From JBMTVN01 sp046047235 (GTDB lineage: Bacteria > Verrucomicrobiota > Verrucomicrobiia > Limisphaerales > JAHDYP01): a stretch of 53,318 nucleotides of DNA. Below, piece by piece: positions 7,561-16,200 of the stretch. The notes beneath the pieces are model-generated. The model had not been told where the DNA came from, searched no databases, and worked only from the letters and a program-made list of their open reading frames with translations. Location of the stretch: positions 1 through 53,318 of the forward strand of contig JBJOII010000012.1 of the NCBI GenBank assembly GCA_046047235.1, read 5' to 3'. The position numbers were made by a program, and so were the translations under genes. How positions within the stretch are numbered: position 1 is the stretch's first letter; each line of letters opens with the position of its first letter.

Positions 7561-8487
7561 ATGAGCAGAGCGATTGAGAGGTTGCGGGGATTGGTGGCGG
7601 CGGCGCACACACCGATGACCGACGACGGTGGGTTGCGGTTGGAGGTAGTGGAGCGTCAGGCTGAGGTATTTGTGCGCAGCGGTGTGCGTGGGGTTTTTGC
7701 CTGTGGTACGACGGGGGAGAGTCATTCGTTGACGGTGGAGGAGCGGATGGAGGTGGTGGCGCGTTGGCGTGAGGTGATAGGGGGGAGTAGTTTGAAGCTG
7801 GTGGTGCATGTGGGGCACAACTGTCAGGGGGATGCGGTGAGGCTGGCGCGGCACGCGATGGAGTCCGGTGCGGATGCGATCAGTGCGGTGGCGCCGAGTT
7901 ATTTCAAGCCGGGGTCGGTGGGTGATTTGGTGGATTTTCTGGAGCCGGTGGCTGGTGCTGCGCCGGAGCTGCCGTTTTATTATTACGAGATTCCGGGGCT
8001 GACGGGCGTGACATTTCCTATGCCGGAATTGTTGGGGAGGTTGAGTGAGCGGGTGCCGAATTTTGCGGGGGTGAAGTATACGAGCAGCAACTTCATGGGG
8101 TTACAGGAGTGCCTGCAATTCGGTGAGGGGGCTTACGACATTTTGCACGGGCTGGATGAGATGTTGTTGGGTGCGTTGGCCTTGGGGGCGAGGGGTGCCG
8201 TGGGGAGCACGTATAATTATGCGGCGCCGTTGTATCTGGGCATCATGGAAGCGTTTGAGACCGGTGACATGGAGCGGGCGCGGGCCTTGCAGTTCAGGTC
8301 GGTGCAGTTGGTGCAGGTCTTGTTGCGTTATGGTGTTTTGCCCGCGGGGAAGGCCTTGATGGAGCGGTTGGGGGCGGATTGTGGTCCGGTGCGGCCGCCG
8401 GTGCAGCGGCTTACCGCGCAGCAGAAGCGGAGTCTATTTGCCGAGGTGGAAGAAATCGGCTGTGCCGATTTCTTCGGTAAGCGGTAA
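7561..8487 (+). CDS. nanA: N-acetylneuraminate lyase
   Basis: A class I aldolase of the DHDPS/NAL family that splits Neu5Ac into ManNAc and pyruvate in the cytoplasm. Seen in the 308-residue sequence: GTTGES near residue 48 (carboxylate-binding loop), YYYEIPG with the catalytic Tyr near residue 140, FAGVKYTSSN with the Schiff-base Lys near 168, and GARGAVGSTYNY near 205. GSTYN at that place separates NAL from dihydrodipicolinate synthase. The ATG at 7561 fits the family N-terminus (RLRGLVAAAHTPM); an ATG at 7519 would add 14 residues lying next to repeat D. The last residues EEIGCADFFGKR come from a 12-bp hairpin and a heptamer unit, so the natural C-terminus has been replaced or extended. 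With the sialidase, Kelch-symporter and AGE it completes a Neu5Ac route, although it is on the opposite strand and separately transcribed. Confidence 0.92.
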   Translation: MSRAIERLRGLVAAAHTPMTDDGGLRLEVVERQAEVFVRSGVRGVFACGTTGESHSLTVEERMEVVARWREVIGGSSLKLVVHVGHNCQGDAVRLARHAMESGADAISAVAPSYFKPGSVGDLVDFLEPVAGAAPELPFYYYEIPGLTGVTFPMPELLGRLSERVPNFAGVKYTSSNFMGLQECLQFGEGAYDILHGLDEMLLGALALGARGAVGSTYNYAAPLYLGIMEAFETGDMERARALQFRSVQLVQVLLRYGVLPAGKALMERLGADCGPVRPPVQRLTAQQKRSLFAEVEEIGCADFFGKR

Positions 8488-8532
8488 CCGGCAAGCGATA
8501 AGCGCTGGGCGGTAGGCGGTAGGAGGGAAGGG
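8449..8532. repeat. Composite repeat E: 12-bp hairpin plus heptamer tract, overlapping the nanA 3' end
   Basis: A perfect hairpin lies at 8449-8475 (arms GAAGAAATCGGC/GCCGATTTCTTC, loop TGT). Heptamers GGTAAGC, GGTAACC, GGCAAGC, GATAAGC, GCTGGGC, GGTAGGC and GGTAGGA follow to about 8527. The nanA stop TAA (8485-8487) lies in the second heptamer. The tract fills the space between the convergent nanA and metallohydrolase genes. Confidence 0.75.
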
Positions 8533-8533
8533 G

Positions 8534-10138
8534 TTAGTGGGTCATGCGTTGCAGGAGTTCCTGGTAGTATTGGCGTGCTTCATTGAGGCGGTGATGGATG
8601 CCGGTTTCGCGGGTTCCTTTGGAGGCGTCGAATTCATTGGCGATGGATTGGATTGCGGAGAGCTGGCGCTTGATGATGGAGGGGCCTTGCTCCGGGCACC
8701 AGGTGGGGCGTCCGTTAACCACGACATAAACCGGGGTGGTATGGGCGAGGGCACCGTTGTCGCAGAGCGTGCTGAGGACCAGCCATTGACTCTGGTCGAT
8801 GGTTCGGTCGAGGGTGAACTGAAGCTCGGTGGTTGAGCCATCCCCTGCGGCTTCCTGGATGACACCGCGGTTGCCGTTCAGCGTGAGGGCGATTGGACGA
8901 CCGATAGCCTGGTGGGATGTTACCCGTGCCTGGATATGGACGGGTTGTCCGGGGTTGATCTGGAGCTCGCTGCCGGGGAGCCTGTCATTGACCGTGAAAT
9001 CGAGCACCGGGCCATTGCTTACGAAAGTGTGGCCCTGTTTGAGGCCTGCAAACCAGGCGTCGATATCGAGGGTGGGTCCGGTATGCACGTAGGTGCGGAC
9101 CTCGCCGATGGTGCTTCCCCAGGGCGTGTCACTTCCGGCGGCGGCGGTCAGGCGGAAACCGAGGTTCAGGTAGTCATAATAATCCAGCTGGTTGACCTGG
9201 CCGAACTGGAGCAGTTCCACGAAGTCGAGTTCTTCGGTGGTGACGTACCAGGGGAAGCCGCGGGGGAGGTCGCAGCCGTTCCATGCGAGGTGGGCGAATC
9301 CCACGAGAGCGCCGGGTTGTTCGTGGATGCGGCGAAAAGTGAGGTCGTAGAAATCGTAGGTGCTGAGGTCGCGCACCATGCTGGTCAGGTTGAGGCCGAT
9401 GATATGTCCGAACGTGCTGCGGGGGTCTTCCTGGCCGGAGACGAGCCAGTGGTCATTGCGGTGCACGCGGGCATTCACGCCGAAGCCGGCCTGTTTGAAA
9501 TCGGTGCCCTGGTGGTGTCCCATCTCGAGGACATTGACTACATGCAGGTCGGAGGCTTGCGCATAGCTCAGGAGGAAATCCCGTTGTGCCTGGGTGGCCG
9601 TGGGGTGGTGCACGTGCACATCGCCCGACCACCAGCCGCGCGCGGGCAGGTCGATCCAGCGTGCCAGTTCCACCTTCACTGTTTGCGTCTCGGTGTCCCT
9701 GACCTCGAAGGTCTTTACTTGCGGCACGTATTCCATGCCATGTTCTACTGCCAAGCGGTAGCGACCTTCGGGTAGCTCGATCCTGAAGTCCCCGGATACC
9801 TGGTAGATCACCGGTTCCTGCCAATAGGGAATTGAAGGCCGGTCCTCGTAGACGTAGCTGCGGTCGTCGTTGTCCCCGCGGCCCTGCATTTTTCGCACCG
9901 GGCCGATCCAGTTCGGATCTGCGTCGTAGTCTACCCCGGTGTAGAAATCCCGTGTGCTGGAGGGTGCTTTGAGGATGCGGCCGTTGGGTGGTAATCGAAC
10001 ATGGCCGTCGGCATCGGTCAGGCAGGCCATGGCCGGGGAGGTGGTGCCGGATGAGTTGTCGACAATCTGAACATGAACCGTAGCAGCTGGGGCGAGGCAG
10101 ACTGATGCCAGCAGCATGGCGGGGAACAGGGCTTTCAT
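8534..10138 (-). CDS. Secreted CehA/McbA-family metallohydrolase (PHP-like fold)
   Basis: The 534-residue protein starts at ATG 10138 with a signal peptide (KALFPAMLLASVCLAPAAT); the ATG at 10183 is a less likely start. Residues about 20-170 form a beta-sandwich-like region. The hydrolase part then shows WWSGDVHVHHPT (metal-binding D-x-H-x-H), VLEMGHHQGTDF, GFAHLAWNG and TAAAGSDTPWG with the late Asp ligand, in the order seen in CehA/McbA proteins, a family named after carbaryl-hydrolase-related enzymes. Residues about 380-530 are a second beta-rich region. Real substrates of most members are unknown and none is claimed here. It lies 69 bp downstream of the giant Ig-domain protease gene on the same strand, so both may share a transcript. 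The 3' end faces nanA across repeat E. Confidence 0.8.
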   Translation of the reverse strand: MKALFPAMLLASVCLAPAATVHVQIVDNSSGTTSPAMACLTDADGHVRLPPNGRILKAPSSTRDFYTGVDYDADPNWIGPVRKMQGRGDNDDRSYVYEDRPSIPYWQEPVIYQVSGDFRIELPEGRYRLAVEHGMEYVPQVKTFEVRDTETQTVKVELARWIDLPARGWWSGDVHVHHPTATQAQRDFLLSYAQASDLHVVNVLEMGHHQGTDFKQAGFGVNARVHRNDHWLVSGQEDPRSTFGHIIGLNLTSMVRDLSTYDFYDLTFRRIHEQPGALVGFAHLAWNGCDLPRGFPWYVTTEELDFVELLQFGQVNQLDYYDYLNLGFRLTAAAGSDTPWGSTIGEVRTYVHTGPTLDIDAWFAGLKQGHTFVSNGPVLDFTVNDRLPGSELQINPGQPVHIQARVTSHQAIGRPIALTLNGNRGVIQEAAGDGSTTELQFTLDRTIDQSQWLVLSTLCDNGALAHTTPVYVVVNGRPTWCPEQGPSIIKRQLSAIQSIANEFDASKGTRETGIHHRLNEARQYYQELLQRMTH

Positions 10139-10207
10139 GACGGGGCACAGCGTGGCTTGCCGTCCGGCGAGTTCCAAGCGCATTCGGGCGGGGGCGGGGA
10201 TGCGGTA

Positions 10208-13200
10208 TCAGGGCTTGAGCATGACCCGGTAGAATCTCGTTCGCTGGCCTGAGGGGGAGTCGATAAACTGCTGTATGTTCTGTTGGAGGTTGGTGGCTTC
10301 ATGAACCGTCTGCCAGGTCTCGAGAGTTGAGGAGGACTGGACCTCGTATGAGTAGCCGATACCTCCGTGGAAGAGGAAGGCTTTGGAACCTTGTTCCAGG
10401 TCGACGAGGCCGAGGGCTACGGGTTCGGGTTGGTTTTCGGGGATTTGCAGAGGTTGGACAGGTAGAACCAGGACGATGGCGGTTTCGCTTTGTTGTATTC
10501 CGACGTTGCTGGCGACCTCGAGCTGGTAGGCTCCGGCCATTTCGAAGCTCGCGGAATCGGCCTCCCAGTCGAGTGTGGTCAGGCCGGCGGCTTCACTGAC
10601 GATGGTCTGACCGTAATCGATGGGTTTGCCATCTTTCAGCCAGTGGTAACCGGTGAGGCTTTCCTGGCTTGCGATCCTGGCGGAGAGGTTGATGGGGTCG
10701 CCGACGGTCACGATGTTGACCTCCGGATGATGGAGGAACAGCGGGAGGCTTCGAACTTGGATCTGTGCGGTTTGGGAAGTGATTGAGCCGTCGGCGTTGC
10801 TTACCGTTACCGTGTAGGTGCCGGCATGGGCGGGCTGTACATTTTGGATTGTGAGGATGCGTTCCGAGGGGCCGACGAGAACCTCGTTATTGAGGCGCCA
10901 GGTATACTGGAGTGTTCCTCCGCCGGTGGCCATGACTGCTAAGAAGAGAGTTTCGCCCTGCCTGACGGTTTTGCCCTGAACCTGCTGCACGATGACGGGG
11001 GCGTCACTGAGCGTGAGCAAGGCGGCGGTGCTGGTGGTTGAGCCGAGCGGATTCGAGACCGTGACCGTGTAGGCGCCGAGGTCGGTGGCTTGAACATTGT
11101 CTATTGTCAGCAGAGATTCCGTGGCTGACTCAAGGGGGGCACCATCGTGATACCACTGGTAGGTCAACGGGGTGCTGCCCCGGGCATCGACGAGGAAGTA
11201 GGCGGTGCCGCCGGGGGTGACTCGTGTGGAGCGGGGTTGGGTGACGATCATGGGGGCAGTGATCACCGTGATCTCGGCCTTCTGGCTATCTACATAGCCG
11301 TCGGGGTTGTAGACGCGCACGTGGTATTGGCCTGCCTGGTCGGCGGTGACCTTTTGCATGAGGTGGCTGGGGCCGATAGCGCCTGAGAGCGGCAGGCCGT
11401 TGCGATACCACTGGTAGGTGAGGGGCGAGCGTCCGGTGGCTTCGACGGACAGGGTCACTGCGGTATTTTCGGGGACTATGTAAGGGAGTGGATGCTGCAG
11501 GATTTTTGGTGGGTCCAGCACCGTGACCAGGGCGAGGTTGGCGGAGATCGTGCCAATCGGGTTGGTGATTCGAACTCCGTAGGTGCCGGTGTTAGATGCA
11601 GCCAGGTTGGGTAGTGTCAGCGTGGCTCCGTTTTCCCCGTTCAGTTTCCTTCCGTTGAACAGCCACTGGTATTCGAGGGGAGCTGCTCCTGTGGCTCCGG
11701 CGGACAGGGAGAGGGTGTCACCTTTATTGAAGGTTAGAGTTCGCAGCGTGGTGCTGATGCGGGGGAGGGCGCGGATTGCGACGATGATCTGGCTGGCGAC
11801 GGCGCTTCCATCGAGGTTATCGACCCGAACCGAATAGGTGCCGGCATCAGCAGTACTGGCTGAGGAGACGGACAACGTGCTGCCATTTGCGGGCAGGACA
11901 GAGCCATTGCGCACCCAGGTGTAGTTCATGGGTGCACGGCCGGAGGCGAGGACAGCGAGGGAGAAGGGCGCGCCCTCATCGATCGTAACGGACGAGGGGG
12001 TTTGCAGGATGCGGGGGGGATCGCGCACCACGACGAGGGCAGGAATACTGAGAGTGCGGCCGAAGGCATTGCTGATCTCGACCTGGTAGAGTCCTGCATG
12101 GGTGGGTTCCACCGGGCTTAGCAGCAGGGAGGAGTTGATGGCATTGGGAAGGATCTCTCCGTCCTTGAGCCATTGATAGGTGGGCTGCCCTTCGCTGCTG
12201 GCGATGACGCGGAGCGTGGCGGTGTCCCCACGGTTCACGTTGAGACTATTGGGGTGCGTCTGGATTACCGGGGGGAGATGAACTTTTACCTGCACCGACT
12301 GACTGTTGGCGTAGCCCCAGGCATTGAAGGCGCGGAGGGTATACGTTCCTCCGGAATCGGCTCCGGAGATTGGGAAGAGGAGCGTGTTGTTGGTTGCGTC
12401 GTGAATGAAGGCTCCGTCGTGAATCCAGGCGAAGGAGGAGGCGTTCGTGGCCTGTGCATCCAGTTCCACGATGTCGCCGATGACGCCTTCGGTTGGAGTT
12501 GGCTGTGTGAGGAAGCCGGGCAGGGAGGCGAAGTCCACCCGGGCCACACGCGATGTAACGGAGCCGAAGGTATTCATGACCACGACGTGGTAATTGCCCG
12601 GGGCATCGTCGGTCATGGTGATGGGCAGCGTGCCGGAGCTGGCTTCGGCCACGGGCTGGTTGTTTTTAAACCACTGGTAATAGAGCGTGGGGGTGCCCGA
12701 AGCTTCGATTGTCAGCTCGGTTGTGGTGGAGCGGAGAGCTTGTGTGTCTTCCGGTTGAAGAGTGATGCCTGGTGCCACGGTTTCACCCGGGGCGAGTGTC
12801 AGCACGGCCGTGTCGCTCAGTGCCTGGCCGTCCGTGTTGGAAACGCGGACGCGAAACCCTGCAACGTCCTCACTGACGATGCCTGACAGGGTCAGAGTGC
12901 TGCTGGTTTCACCGGGGAGAGGTTTGCCTGCCTTTTCCCACTGGTAGGCGAGCGGGGGTCGGCCTGTGGCATTCGCGGATAGAGTAAAGGTTTGTCCGAT
13001 GTGGACCTGGCCGCCCGCAGGCTGGTAGGTGATCGTTGGGGGTTGCGAGACACGAACCGTGACGGAGGCGCTGGTGACGCTGCCCCCCGCATTCGTGATG
13101 CGGACGGAGTAGTTGCCTTCAAGCGAGGGGTTATCGGTCAGCGTCAGGGTGGTGGTTGTGGCTATCGTGGAGTGGTCACGCATCCACGCGTAGGTGAGTG

Positions 13201-16200
13201 GGGGTGTGCCTTGTGCTTGAACAGTCAACGTGTGGCTGCTGCCGGGCTGGATCGTGGCGCCGGTGGGCTGGCGCGTAATTTTGGGTGGGGCCACAACCGT
13301 GATTTGGGCTGGCGCGCTGTGGGTTGTGCCGTCTGTGTTGTTGACCGAAACCCTGTAGCTGCCGGCATCGGTAGTGGTCGCTTGGGGAATCACCAGCGTG
13401 GCAGTGGTGGCTCCGGACAGGGGGATATCATTTCTGAACCATTGATAAGCCAGCGGGCTGAGGCCGGTCACGGCCACATCGAGCGACAACGCATCCCCCG
13501 GAGCGACGGTTTGGGACAGGGGCTGGCGGGTGATGATCGGTGGTGACTTTACCACGACCCGGACTGTTCGGGTGGTGGTCGTGCCTCCGATGCTGCTGAC
13601 CTGGCAGGAGTAGGTGCCGGCATGTCCTTCGTGGGTTTGGGTCATCCGGAGCGCGGACTGTGTCGCGCCCGGCATGAGGCCTGATGGACCATACCATTGG
13701 TAGGACAGAGTCCCGAGACCACTGGCCGTCGTGCCCAGAGTAGCGGTTCCGCCCACGTCGACCGTGGCATCGCTTGGTTGTTGCGTGATGACTGGAGGCA
13801 GGGCGATCAGCAAGCGGGCTTCGCGGCTGTAGACCTCGCCGAAATCATTCGACACCAGGGCTGTGTAATAACCCTCGTCATCAGCCGATACAGCGAGCAG
13901 CTGCAGTGAGGCCTGGTTGGCCCCGGAGATCGCAACGCGGTTTTTCTCCCATTGGAAGCGGGCTGTGGGATCATCCGAGATCACTACAAACGTGGCTGTC
14001 TTGCCGAGGCCTGCAAGCTGGTCGGCGGGCTGGGTGGTAATTGTCGGGCTGGTGGCCACGAGAACCTCGATCGGTCGGCTCAGTGTGGTGCCGTCCTCAT
14101 TCGAGACGCGGAGCATGTAGGTGCCGGCCTGACTGGAAGACAGAGCTGGAATCACCAGCGCCTGATTCGTGGAGATAACGAGATCATTTTTCAGCCAGCT
14201 ATGGGCGACTTCAAAGCGGCTTTCGATTTCTGCGGACACCACCACCCTTTCGCCAGGGCGTGCGGCGATGCGATCCGGCTGGCGGGTAATGACGGGCGGC
14301 TCGGGTAGTACGGATAGTTGAGCGGGGCGACTGCTGGTTTCGCCATCCGTGTTCCTGACCACCACATGATAGAGTCCCTGGACCTGTTTGGACGCGGTGA
14401 ACAGGGAGAGCGTGGGGCCGGTTTTGCCGGTCAGCAGGGATCCGTCCTTGTACCACTGGTAGGCGAGTGGTTCGCCGCCGCGCGCTTCGACCGTCAAGGA
14501 GACGGCTTCATCGTAGTTGGCGGCGATGCCGGCCGGCTGGCTGATCAGCAGGGGCGGGTCATGGATCGTGACAGTTGCTGTGGTTGAGCGAGTGGTTCCT
14601 GCGAGGTTGGTGGCTTCGGCGTGGTAGGATCCGGCGTGCAGTGGGGAACACGGATAGACATTGAAGCTTGCGCTGTTGGCGCCGGTGACTGCGACACCGT
14701 TGCGGAACCACTGGATCGAAACACTGGCGGCGCTGTCGACAGTGGTGCGCAGCGACAGCGCACTTCCAACACGCGCGGTGGTGGGCGAGGGTTGCGTGGT
14801 AAAGACCGGCTTGGACACTACGGTGACGAGGGCCTGTCGGCTCATCACGGTTCCGTCCGCGTTGGTGATCCTGACCGAGTAACTGCCTGAGTGTTCTGGC
14901 AGGGCGGGTCCGAGGTTGAGCTGCTTGTCGGTGCCCAGGGTAACCAGGCCCCGGAACCAGGTGAATGACATGGGTTCGGCGCCGGATACCCCGACCGTGA
15001 GAGCGAGGTGTTGTCCTTCGGCGACCTGACGCGATTCCGGTTGCGCGGTGATGACGGGAGGTTGGCTGACCTGCAGCGTGGCGGCGTCGCTTGAGATACT
15101 GCTGAAGCGGTTGGAGATGTGGACCACGTAGTTGCCTGCGTGGGATGCGGTGACGGACGGGATGATGAGGGTGGGGCCTTCTGCGTCGGGTATGGGTTCG
15201 CCGTTTCGGGTCCAAGAGTAAGTGAGCGGGGAGTAGCCGGTGGCCTGCACCCAGAGCATGGCTGTTTGACCAATGCCCACCGTGGTTGAGGTCGGCTGAG
15301 TGAGGATACGCGGGGCTTCCGCAACGACTACCTGCACGGCGTAGGCAGCCGATCCATCGGGGTTGGAGACGTTCAACGTGTAGTAACCGGCATCGGCAGG
15401 GGTTGCGTTGGGGATTTCCAGAGCTGCTCCGGTTCCAGTGACGTTCCCGTTGCGTCTCCACGAATACGTGAAGGGCTGGAGGCCGCGGATTTGCGGCTGG
15501 AGTAGAAGTGGTTTGCCTTCATCGACCGTGACCATCACGGGTCCGGTGATGGCCGGTGGCTGGCTGATGCGGAGATCGGCCGCACCGCTGGTGGCCTGGC
15601 CGGCGGGGTTGCTGACGACAACACGGTAACTGCCTGCAGACTCGAGGGTGACGTCCTGCACATAGAGAACCGGGGAATTGCCTCCCACAGGCTGGCCGTT
15701 GTGCAGCCAGCGGTAGGTCAGGGGTTCTGTGCCTGAAGCCTGCACGTGGAAAGTGGCGGTGCCTCCGAGTGGTGTGACTGCGGGAAGCGGCTGGCGCACC
15801 ACCACGGGTGCGGCTACGACTGACAGCGTGGCGGCGGCACTCAGGATGGACCCATCGGGGTTGGTGATTCGCACCGAATAGGAACCGGCGTGCTGGGGGC
15901 TGACTGACGGAAGCGTGAGGGTGGGCCCGGTCTCGCCCGGGAGCTCTGTCTGGTTGCGTTGCCACTGGTAGTTCAGGGGCAGGGCTCCGGTGGCGTTGAC
16001 CTCGAACAGGGCGGGCAAGCCCTCGTGGACGACGAGGCTGCCGGGGTTGGACACGATTCGGGGAGGGTCCAGTACCGTGAGCACGGCGGCCCGACTGGTG
16101 AGTGATCCGACCGGGTTCTTGATGTCGACCGTGTATATGCCGGCATCGCGTGTTTGCACGTCCTTGAGGCGACAGATCGAATAGACCTGGTTCTCCAGAG

